From Triops longicaudatus (Eukaryota > Arthropoda > Branchiopoda > Notostraca > Triopsidae), in contig JAGQDJ010000092.1 in assembly GCA_022885665.1 (NCBI GenBank), positions 1 through 64,000 on the forward strand: 64,000 nucleotides of DNA. The letters are read 5' to 3'. Below, piece by piece: positions 29,701 to 39,685 of the stretch. The translations under genes and the position numbers were made by a program. Numbering within the stretch: the stretch's first letter is position 1; every line of letters starts with the position of its first letter. The notes under the pieces were generated by a model, which was not told the origin of the DNA, searched no databases, and saw only the letters and a program-made list of their open reading frames with translations.

Positions 29701-31167
29701 GTAAAATAGCGTAAAACAACCAGTAACACGACAGCGCGAAGACGGCATGGACAACATTTATAGCAAATACCAAACCCCAAATCCGCATTATGTACCATTT
29801 GAATAGAATCGAAACGTCAATCACTCGGAAACTTGAAGGAAGTTTCTTGAACTTTTAGTTACTCTAAATCAATTTCGCTTATGTTTTAGCACAGCAAAAT
29901 ATTTGAAAATCATAAACTGATAAACCATACCAACACTTGAAGAAGCACAAAAAATTGAGTTTTCTCCACGGGAAAGGTGTTAAGCTTTATTTATGTTCTC
30001 ACGTTTGAAGATATTAGGAAAAAGCTGCAGTTAGCTGGCAATTACGCAGTTTATACTTTTTTACTATACAATTGAAAAAACGAACCATTTTACATTATCT
30101 ACTCTGATGCGGTCAGACCTTGTTAGACGACTTGGTCTTCTCTCAGTTAATCATAAAAAGTATAAGAACAAGCTTTGCGGACAAAAATAAACAAATAAAT
30201 GAACAACAATAGCAAAAACAACTTAAATGAACCGAAGTAATTCAAAACTAACAAATAAATTAAAAAAGCCTTTTTAAATTTGAATTTTCCATTAGAAGAT
30301 GTTGATCGTTAAACGCAATTCCTGCAAAAGAATTCTCTCATTTTGTAGAGTCTTACAAAGAAAAGCAAAAAATCCCAAGTTCATCATTCTTGAATTGCAC
30401 AGTTTGTTTGTCTTTCAAGAGCAGATCCGACAGATCTCTGTTTCAACTGAGCTAACTGGGTTTAAAGTGAACTAATTGCCTTTAATAAACTAAACGGCAA
30501 CAAAGTAAAACAAAGCGAGGACTGACAAAGGCGGTGCAAAGGGAGACAAAAAAAAAGAAACTTACATCCAAGTACCGACAGCCGGAGCGGCGGCTTGTAC
30601 AGCAACAGGCGGCGCGTAACTGGCGAGGACCAGACATAAACTAAGTAAGGAAATGCACTTGAGGAGCGACTGTGGTTGTTGCTGTAGTTGTTGTTGGGGG
30701 TACGCCTTGTACTGGTACGCATTGTTGCACTGGTGGGGCAGCTGATGTTGGTGGTAATCAGGATGATCTGCTTTGGAGTCCAAATTGGCCGAGTTTGAGT
30801 GATTAACCGCCATTTTGTCCCTGGCGCTCTGTCTCGTGTCCGTCACTAATTTGCATCTGCTACTGTCCATCTTGCTCATATGAGCTACGGGGCTGTGTTG
30901 CTGCTGGTCTTGCTGATTGTCTCCGTGCATTCGGCTGTTTGATGCGAGGGCAACTTTGGCGGGATCTTGCGTCGGCCGAGAATTACGAGCGAAGCCCAGC
31001 GACAGTTGCAGTGGGCTGGAGGTTGAGCACGACGAAGAAGAATCGTGCAGCGTTAAATGAAGAAGGTGTTTGACGCTGACGAAGTGTCGTTGTTTCTGTT
31101 GGCGACGTCTCATCGCAGCACTACTGCAACACAAGGTCTCAGTCGCCACATTTTGGTCATCCATCAT
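14571..31167 (-). CDS. Wnt5: Wnt5 secreted signalling ligand, seven coding exons
   Basis: Coding exons: 30566-31167, 18024-18280, 16218-16398, 15966-16077, 15804-15906, 15328-15495, 14571-14758. They total 1611 nt, 536 codons with no internal stop, and every junction agrees in phase with GT..AG signals. The protein has a ~165-residue hydrophilic Q/H/S-rich leader and a hydrophobic secretion segment (about 168-195). The Wnt domain follows: GAQPLC, QLYQDHM, ECQWQFRHRRWNCST, SREAAFAHAIAAAGVVHAVS, WGGCGDNVEYGY, CKCHGVSGSCSLVTCWQQL, CCGRGYNTH and CKCKFHWCCHVECKTC, ending TCK. Ser400 in CHGVSGSC is the Porcupine palmitoleoylation site known for Wnts. SLVTCWQQL and the overall match identify the Wnt5 subfamily, which signals through Ryk/Derailed and Ror receptors in known animals. 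The large first intron probably holds regulatory DNA (inference). Confidence 0.96.
15328..15495 (-). CDS. Wnt5: Wnt5 exon 6
   Basis: Acceptor TAATTGTTGCAG, donor TTTAG|GTAAGA, phases 1-1. Encodes GDYIKDKYDGATEVRVNKRG, then the loop to YLEESPDYCVRNKTLGSLG. Confidence 0.95.
15804..15906 (-). CDS. Wnt5: Wnt5 exon 5 (acylation motif)
   Basis: Acceptor TTATGTGTTCAG, donor AATTG|GTACGA. Encodes CKCHGVSGSCSLVTCWQQL with the conserved acylated serine (Ser400). Confidence 0.95.
15966..16077 (-). CDS. Wnt5: Wnt5 exon 4
   Basis: Acceptor CTTGTTAACAG, donor GCCGG|GTAAAT. Encodes FTQGFVDVREREKNYKRGSR and ends in LMNLHNNEAGRR, a hallmark Wnt stretch. Confidence 0.95.
16218..16398 (-). CDS. Wnt5: Wnt5 exon 3
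   Basis: Acceptor TACTGAAATTAG, donor ATACAA|GTAAAT. Encodes GSREAAFAHAIAAAGVVHAV, CREGLLSSCGCSRANRPKN and WGGCGDNVEYGY. Confidence 0.95.
18024..18280 (-). CDS. Wnt5: Wnt5 exon 2
   Basis: Acceptor TTTATTTCTACAG, donor AAATTG|GTAAGC. Encodes NLGVQGYEVWRNPQLYMVGA, GLSPGQAKLCQLYQDHM and ECQWQFRHRRWNCSTVEDS. Its first codon is completed by AT from exon 1. Confidence 0.95.
26966..27850. repeat. Degenerate tandem repeat, period about 128 bp
   Basis: Related units start near 26966 (CCTAACCTGGCACACATCTG), 27095 (GCTAACCTGACAAAGCCTGT), 27632 (AAGCTTGGCACAACACATG) and 27759 (CTAGCTTGCCACAGCACC). The first and last units agree over about 70 bp, including GCAAAAnnTGnAnnTTGCT and a following TCTC.TTCT. 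Spacings are 129 and 127 bp. The array is interrupted by the MITE at 27221-27563. Confidence 0.65.
27221..27563. mobile_element. pogo/Tigger-like MITE in Wnt5 intron 1
   Basis: The ends are inverted repeats. TATAACGAACCTCTT at 27241-27255 is the exact reverse complement of 27524-27538, and outward the similarity continues through a TATAAyAGAAT block. TA flanks both proposed ends. No ORF. Limits are approximate. Confidence 0.65.
30566..31167 (-). CDS. Wnt5: Wnt5 exon 1 (N-terminal extension and secretion signal)
   Basis: 602 bp from ATG to donor TGGAT|GTAAGT. An in-frame TAG ten codons upstream (with no intervening ATG) supports the first ATG. About 165 hydrophilic residues with HQHQLPHQ and QQQLQQQPQ tracts precede a hydrophobic run, CISLLSLCLVLASYAPPVAV. 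The phase (AT|A) and the alignment of VGTWINLG with vertebrate Wnt5 (SWWSLG) link it to exon 2 across 12.3 kb. There is no Met directly before the hydrophobic run. Confidence 0.85.
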
Positions 31168-33669
31168 AAGCTGAGCTTTTATTAAAGAATTTTTCTATTT
31201 TTTATTTATTTTCTTTTTAAGAAAGCCTCCACTAGGGTGGGTTATGACACTGTTCACATATGCACCAGGTAGTCACCAGACTCTTTTCGAGGGTCTTTCT
31301 TGGGAATAAGTGGAGGCAATAATCCGTAAGTTGAAGAAGGTTTTCACGGGAAAGTCACTCTTTGGCCACTCGCTACATGGCCAAAACTGGTTTCTTCACC
31401 TGCAAAAAAGCGAAAAAATTCTTAGAGACTTCGGATAATCAAATGACTGTATGCAGTCGGCTTGAAAGTTGTATTACTTTGCTACTTTTTCGTGAAACGA
31501 AGGAATTCGTAAGATTTGGTAGTAAAGTTCACAAGTGCATCAGAATTCTTAGTGATAGATGCATCTCGCGAAAACAAGCTTATAAAGAACGGAAATTGCA
31601 TTGAAAGCGTAGGTAGGGACTTTAAAAATAGTGTTGTGATCAAACGGTATCAAGATGTCCTTTCAAACATGACGGGAAGAGAAAAATAATATGGATATGC
31701 AAAATAAAATGTAACAAAACTATAACTTAGTACTGGAGGTTGTGTAACTGGTCATGGTGAAAACTGAATAGTTCTTGATTTTAGCTAAAATTTCGTTTCA
31801 CCCGTGATATGTAGAATATAACTATATAGGAAACTTTATTATACACTTTCGTTTACGCAAGTAACGAAGCATATAATGCTTTAATCTATAAAGTTTAATA
31901 CTACTGTTCGATACGACCACTCACTACCACAGTCACGAAAGCTTCCATGAGCTTCTGTGTCCGAGTTACAGAATCAGGAGATTTCAACGTTTAGTTACAA
32001 AAGTACCCAAATTTTTAATTAATAATGGCAACATATTTTGTCTTCTGGGGCATAACTGTGAGGTAAGAACTTTTTAAGGTAATTTATTACAAAAACAGAA
32101 CTCCGCTAATAACCAAGTTGACTCTCTTTTGGCCAATAATGAATTCAGTTCAATCCAGTTTACGTTAGGTTATTAAAAACGAATTTTTTTTTTTTACGAA
32201 AGTTCAATTTTTTTACGGACAATAATGAATTTTGTTAGTGTAGTGGAGATCTTGAATCCAAAGAACGAATGCAATATTAAACATAATGTTGCAAAAGAAT
32301 AATTTCTCGATTAAGTCCCTTTCTGTACTCTATTCGAAGCGCTCTTTCAACTTAATAGACTGATTTTTCTCAGTAAACGAAAAGTGCAGTGGGAATAACG
32401 GAAAACTATTCAGAAACACTTATTAACAAATAACTCTTGCGAATTTTAACAATGTTTGATTATTTCTAGATCCTTATTCACAGAAACTCTTACATCCAGT
32501 TCATAGTCAATTCTACAGAACACTTTCGTTGGCATGTTCTTATTTAACTGAATTTTTGTCGCTATTTTGGCGTCATTGCACTAATATTCCCCAAAACCGG
32601 GAAAGGTAAAGGAAGCTTTAAAATTAGTCAACTGAAAACATCTAACGTAATAACTGTTTAATAATTAATAAATAAGAGAATCCTTAATCTTTTGTTACTA
32701 AAAAGTCAAGTGTTTGCAATAATCACCTACCATTTCTTTTGAATTTACATTAGAAATTCTTAATCACAATCACAGAATCGCTCAGTATCCAATTAACTGG
32801 TTGAAACGTCACTCGAATTTCGGCGGGAAAATCCGTTCGATTCACTCGTTTTCCGTTTTAATTCTTTAAAAAAATTCTCCTTTGAAGCTTTAACTAACTC
32901 TTAAGGATTTTTGTCTTCAGTTTTTCACACTTTTAACTAACGACGCGTACCACCCGAAAAAAAGTGTAGTGTACACAAATCAGGGCCCAATCAACCTCCT
33001 TACACATATACAGATGCACTACATACGCGAAGGCTTTACGTATACAAGTCTGCTCCGTCACGAGCCTTGTTAGCAACTGAAGGCCCGACTAAGAAAGGCC
33101 GCTTTACATTACGTTGTTGCCAGGTTCTCTCCCTCATTCTCACTCTGGCGGGGTCTCTATCCTCCTTCGCCTACCTCTCGCTCTGCACTTCGAAGCCGAA
33201 AAGCTTTTAAAGCTGTCATGATACACACATATAATACATCTACACACCCAAAAGCTTGAACCCACTGGCTTTACCACCCCACAGATGCCATCCTCCCAAC
33301 ATAAATTCACCCCACCTGGGCTACAGAGGGGGGAAACCCGCCTATTTTACCTGTAGAATCAGTTTCTTTTTCTCCAAACTTTGCTTGTTTCCTTCCTTTT
33401 GTCTCTTTCAGTCTTGTCTTTCTTCACTTTTTCGTCTACATCATTTTCTACCGGGCTTTTCGCTACGACTCCCTTACCCATTAACACACCACAAACCGTT
33501 CCTACCTGTAAGGGATATGTCCCCCTTCTGCCTCCTTAACCACCCTTTGTAAATCCTGTGTTGCCACTGCCAAATTAACATGAGTTTGCGTGGGGAAAGA
33601 GCACGAGTTAGCCTAACTCAAGTGTTTCCAAGATTCTTCTGGTGCAACACACTCGGATATAGTTTTCTT
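31168..33669. other. Wnt5 upstream region, no gene seen
   Basis: AT-rich sequence upstream of the Wnt5 start codon. It should contain the Wnt5 5' UTR and promoter, but no core promoter motif could be placed with confidence. Confidence 0.4.
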
Positions 33670-34345
33670 CTCAAACTAACCTAACCTAACTAAAGCTATC
33701 CAATTTGAAACATACCAAACTTTAAACTAACTTACTGCAGACCAGCGTACATTAACCTAACTTGATTTAACTAGTTCTACATGTGCTAAACTTAAATAAG
33801 GCCAACTTAAGTAAGCCCAACCGAATTAAGTTAACCTGAAAGAGCTGCAGCAGCCTAGCTTATCCTAACCTTACCTAGACAAGCTAAACCAACCTAACCT
33901 TTAACTAAACCTAGCTTTACTTATTCTAAGAAAACCTAACTTAACCTAGGCTAACTTAACGAAACCTAACTTAACTTATCTAAAACTGAAACAACGAAAC
34001 TGCTACACTTGTCCTAACTTTTCCTTGCTTAGCGTAACCCAACTTAACCTCACCGATTCTACCTAAAATTAAACCAATTTAACCTAGTCTGAAATAACTT
34101 AAAAAACAGGCTTATCCTAATCTAATCTGGCTTAATATAACCAATTCTATAACTAACTACACAAAACTAAACCTCACCTAACTTTACCTAAGTGAATCTA
34201 ACCCAAGTACGACGAACGTAACTTAATAAAAAGCCAATAGTTCAACCTAAGTAACCCTAACTTAACTACGTATTTTAGCTTCTATATTCATAGAGCAGCA
34301 GAACATTGGTTACCTGAAAAGGTTAGGCTAGTTAGGTTACGTTTA
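33670..34345. repeat. Degenerate (CCTAA)n / (TTAGG)n array
   Basis: Many CCTAAC, TTAACC and AACTTAACCTA units fill about 33672-34270 on this strand. A short stretch of the opposite sense (GGTTAGGCTAGTTAGGTTA) follows at 34319-34340. The unit equals the arthropod telomere repeat TTAGG, here interstitial and heavily mutated. Confidence 0.75.
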
Positions 34346-37300
34346 GCAAAGGACAATTTAAGATAAGCTTATTTTCCTCATTTACAAATACTCCTGAAAA
34401 CTATCGTCAATACAACCCATTTGTTTCTAAAGAACTGACTCGCGTTGCAAGCCTTGTTAATCCAACAAAAGCGGGTTACTATATGTTTCATGTCAAGGCG
34501 TTGCGTTCTTCGTGAACAATGCAATATCTTTCTAGTGTATACCTAGTTAAATGCAATGTTGGCAAAACTCAGCACCCGTGTTAGGTTAGCAGTGCAAACA
34601 GAGCCTAAGCAACTACTGTCAAATAGGAAGATTCATCACTATACCGAATTCATTGTTGTTGTGAATAGCATCATAAAATAAAGCTAGGCGGCATTAGATT
34701 CGCCTACCAGTGCGACTCTTGCTACGAAACATTCGTTTCTTCCTTATACCACGGACTACGAATAGGAACGCTGTCTGCCAACAATGAATTCATTCAGTAC
34801 TTGTATAATTCAGTTCCTACTCCAGGACTGTTTCCGCTGTCATCTTAACACCTGTTACTGAGCACATCAGAACACATTACCGTTTTTTTTTTCATGTTGA
34901 CTCGTTCTTGCGATATCTACAGTTACAAACACAGCACAAATTATCTAAGACGCGTTTGCGGACGAAATCAGCACCGTAATGTCCAATATTGTGCTCCGTA
35001 ACACGTGTTAAGTTGACGCAGCCTAAAGCTGATTTTCCCCGACACCTAACACATGACACAGAGCGAAGTATCAGAAATTACCGTGCTATGTGTAACATAT
35101 GTTTTGAAGGCTTGGAAACGCTGAAAAACTCCTTTATTTACTCTATAGAAAATGAAACTGCGTATTAGGCCAACTCAGGTTTGGCTAATATAACATACGT
35201 GTCAAGTAGCAGAGGAAACATAGTCTAAGCACCTTACTCTCCTCACAAGCCCCTCCCTTATGTCCGGGCTCTGCTTTAAAAAGTGAAAAGAGGCAGGAAA
35301 TAGGCGGAAATCAATTCTCGAAAAAAAAGGAAATCTGGAACCCCCATCCTGCCCCCATTGTTGTATGCAAAACACCCTCTGTTCTGAGAGTTTTCAAGTA
35401 ATAAGCCCCGTTAAGCTTAATGTGAGCCGAAAAGGGGAAAAAATGTCGAAGATGAGCCCAATGAGCGACAACACACATGTACACACGAGAAGGGGGAGAG
35501 AAATGTGATATCTTTGCTTCGATTTTGTCCCTTGACAAGGGGTGAGGCATTGTTGGGAGCATGTAAACGTATTGTACACGTATAGACGCTAGAGTTTTTG
35601 AATACCTCAGAAAAGAGGGTAAAGAAGGGGATGATGATGATGTTCGTGTAAGAGTGAGGCGGTAGTTTTTCATTGGTAGAGGAATTAAAGCTCGTAATGC
35701 TCTGGTTGGACCATTTAATGATGCATTATTAATACCATAAAAGATAAGGGGGAAGGGGAGAAATTGAGAACCTTTTGAGCTTTTTTTTTAGAGGGGGATG
35801 AATGCGCTTCCGCTTGATTGGAGAGGATTGTTTAAAGGGAAGAGAGAAGCTAAAAGAGAGAGTGAGGCTAACACTGCAGTTTTGGAGCGTTCGACTGTCC
35901 GTAAAAGCCAATTCGCTCCATTTGCTCATCATTTTTGATATACTACCGAGTTGACGTGGTACGTAAGGGCGACTTTGGTGAGTTAACAGATACGAAAGTG
36001 GTACTTAACGTCACGAGGATGTGACGTGGCTTGAATTTTTTTTTATGCATCAGGCGGCCCTTTCTATACTTAGGTGGGAAAAAGAGGGCGAACAGCTGTC
36101 TCAGGTTTGGGAAGAACATCATTACGAAGCAGTTTTTCGGATCGTTATAAGCGGGGGACCTTGCCTTACTTGCACCAAGTGAATGGGGATGCATTTCGAC
36201 TAGGATTTTTTTAGATTTTTTTTTTTCGGGAGGGAGTCTAATACACAGGGAATTATGCTGTTTGGCATGCTTTCGGTATTTCTTGACCAGTGAACCACTC
36301 GATTAATGTCTGGAAATTTTCCTTTTCACTTCAGTAAAAAGAGCTCGGTGACCAATCGGTCGGTGAATTAAAAATAACTTCATTTCTTTAGTTTTCAATG
36401 TTTTTGAAAATTCTATTCAACTTTGTTACTCATTACTTTAGTTATCTGGTAATAAAATCGTAGTCTTAAATCTTTTAGTATTTTACATAATTCTATTTTT
36501 CAAAATTTCTAGTATTTTTTTAAGTTCCTCGCGTCCTATAGATTCCTAAGTATTTACAAATTTCGTTGAATTTTCACTTATTTATTTAGCAAGTTTATTT
36601 TACGAAATGCTTCTCGAATTACGTGAATCGTCTTGGATTTCTGTCTCATTAGAAAAATTCCCCTTCAGCTACATCAGTTACAAGCTTTTTCCTATTGTCT
36701 AATTTACATTGTTTCAGGTTTCGAAGTCTGTCATTTACTTGCGAAAAATCAGTTTTTGTTTATTTTCCTTTGAGCTTTTTACATTTTTACTTCAGTGTTC
36801 GTAACTTTGCCTCTTTTTTTTCACTTCAAATTTAAGTTCTTGTATTTTTGCTTTGACTTGCATAATATTCGGGAGTTCCATAGCTTTCCTTTTAAATTAC
36901 AAGTATAGGGAAAACTTTATAAAGCCAGTGGCGCTACAGCATATTATTGGATCTCCACCTATGAAATCCTCCCAAAAGCGACTTAGCAATTTCCAGACTT
37001 GTCTTTTCGGTCGCTGATGGCAGCTGCCGCGTTTCCAATTAGGGTTCCATCAGGCCTATCATTAAGTCTTAAAAAACCATCTTCAAGAGCTTCTGGTTCT
37101 TAGATTCTGGTTAAAGATCTGCTTGTAGATTGTCCTCTTGTCGTAGAAGATACTTAACAGTTGTTAGAAAAGCCTTGTAGTGATGTGAAACGCCCCTTAG
37201 AAAAAAAAAAAAAAAAAAGATCTAACCCTCCGACGAAAAGAACTTATCTAAGAAAACGTAAGAGAAGCCGAAGCCGTCCTTTTTCAAGTTTAATTTTCCG

Positions 37301-38983
37301 AGACAAGACCCAATTGCAATTTAAGGGCTTCTTCTCCCTTCACAAATATTTCTTATTACGAAAAAAACGAGACTTGCAATCTTCTTATGAACAGACCAAA
37401 AATGTCAAAACTTTCCTCACGGTTGGAAACACAAAAAAGCATGCCCGAAGAAGTTGAAAGGAAGGGGCGTGGCTTAAGTTGCTAAGGCATTACTAATCAT
37501 CTTTGTCGCGTACGCAAAGGTTTTTCGCTAGCTACTTAATGCGTCCTAATGTCGTTTTTCTCCCGAAGTCAAGGGACACTTTTAGAAAAAGAACGGGAAA
37601 CCTCTGCCGAGCTTTTGAAGTCGCAGGCCCCGCCCTGTGAAATTTCTAAGGCTTGTTTTCCCTACCCTTCAAAGGAAGGGAGACAACAAGAATGACAAAC
37701 AAATACACACGTTTCCCTCTTCGTGACAGTAAATATATAGCACAATTTTTACATTTCTAAGTTTTACCTCGAAAAAAAATATTCAAAAGAAATTTTGGGA
37801 AATTACAGAGGACTTTGTATGTGCAATTCGGCATGAGAAATGCTCAACGACATGACTCCGAGGCAGTTCCATAAATTCAGCTCTACGTTTTTACGTTTTC
37901 GTCCGCTCAAAGTGTGAGGAAACTAGGTAACAGGAACGAAAAACGCTGCTAACGCAGCTTTATGGGCTTTACAGCGAACATCCGTTTACAAACCTAAGAA
38001 CGCACAAAGTAATACGACCCTTAGTAGCCAAGACTAACTATGTCGTCGCTCATCATATTTTGCAATGCTTAGCATCTTTGTTTTTATATATTTTTATTTT
38101 TGACATTCCTTTAGCTTCCTTGCTGAAATTCTTCTTAAGTGCGTTTAACGATTACATTTTAGTGCAAAGCTTTAAACTTACAAATATCTACAAACTGGTA
38201 CGGGGCTTTAATTTCGCTTGATTCAGACGGGAAAATACGAGAAAAGAAAGTTTTAGGGCCAAAGATGACAACAGCGCGCGAGTTGGTGGTCAAAATCTTT
38301 GGCGGATAATCTATTGGGGAGGTCTGTACAAAAGAAGTATGCACAGTATATCTACAGTGGATTTGTGTACAGCTAACAATGTATATCCCCATGGCACGAA
38401 AAAGAAAGAATGATGATGTCCAACTACGCGGAGTATATCTTGTCAGTGGGGTCGCAAAAGAGAGTTAGTACAGGATCAGGGGGAGAAAGAGGGTGAAAGA
38501 GAGCGATCGGGCACATAAAAGAGACACATGTTCATGCGCACATGGTCACATGTGTAATTAGACCAAAAGCACAAAGATGGGGACATATCCATTACAAAAG
38601 ACGGATTTTGCTTAGGCGAGTGACCATTCACAGTGGAGTTCCTGTGACATGGGCAAAGATAGAGGGACCCAAAGAGAAAAGGGACATGACACAGCAGGGA
38701 TTTTAAATGATGAGGTGAAAAGTTTCCATACTGCAGTTTCACCAAAGAGGCGGAAAAGCAGCTTTGCATTTTTGGATTTCAGGGGGAATATTAGGACAAG
38801 TTCAGTCAGCGGACCATGAAGTGGCGCTATCTTTACTTGAGTTTATGTTGACACTAATCAGCTATAAATTGTACTTATTCTTGAGTTTCGAAGTTTCAAC
38901 AAATTTCAACGGGACAAAATTATGTTATTATATAACCATGGCATATCTTCAATACGTTCTCAATCTTCAATAGTGTTGTGCGA
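34346..38983. other. Intergenic, no gene seen
   Basis: Mixed AT-rich sequence with a poly-A run at about 37200-37219 and T-rich tracts at 36380-36900. No open frame here resembles a known protein. Confidence 0.4.
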
Positions 38984-38985
38984 TA

Positions 38986-39683
38986 CAATGTAACTCCAAT
39001 TTTGTCAACCAGCTTGGGACCGAATGGTTAGTTGACAAGTCGGATACTTGACAAAATCAAATTCAAGTGTAATGCACACGAAGAAAACTTTCATGAAATG
39101 TCAGTGTGAAGTATCAGTCGACAAAAAATTACTATTTTTTTTAATTATACTTTTCTGTGATTATTACGGAGAAAATATACTGTCAATTAGAAGACGCTTG
39201 AAAATCAAAATAGAAACCAAGAGCTAACGGAGAAACTGCTTGCCGAATCGGTTGACCGCAATCGACAATTACCACAATCTGTGCTGATTAATTCGTATGT
39301 CACTGCAGTTAAACTAATGACAGTTGTCGCTGAGAGCGCTGGAGTACGTTTTTCTTGCACCTGTGCAGCCAAGGGAAAACGCCATTAGTCAAAACGAAGG
39401 CAACATTCATTGTTGCCCAAATATAGTAAGTCCACAAGACTGCACATATTGGCTTTTTCTTTATGTTTGCGAAGCGTTTGAAAAAGAATCTCATTTCAAT
39501 GAAAAATAGTCTGAAATACTTTAAGCTTAATTAAATGAATCAAATGCTCCAGTCTACAGGAAAGCAACATCAATGAAGACAGCTAAAAAAGCATTTCACA
39601 ATCTAATAATAGAGTCACGGTTATCGACATAACTGGAAGTTCTTCACAGATGAGTAGAGAGTTGATGTAATTGGGTTCTACTG
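38986..39683. mobile_element. pogo/Tigger-like DNA transposon relic
   Basis: The left end CAATGTAACTCCAATTTTGT and the reverse-complemented right end CAGTAGAACCCAATTACATC are imperfect inverted repeats, each next to a TA dinucleotide (38984-38985 and 39684-39685). The CAGTAGAACC terminus with TA target is typical of pogo/Tigger elements. 698 bp, no intact transposase. Confidence 0.72.
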
Positions 39684-39685
39684 TA

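Larger units (their letters stand above)
18281..30565 (-). other. Wnt5: Wnt5 intron 1
   Basis: 12,285 bp between a GTAAGT donor and a CTACAG acceptor. No coding exon was recognised inside. It holds the degenerate ~128-bp tandem repeat at about 26.97-27.85 kb and a pogo-like MITE. Otherwise it is AT-rich single-copy-looking sequence, a likely place for Wnt5 enhancers, though no element can be singled out by eye. Confidence 0.8.
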
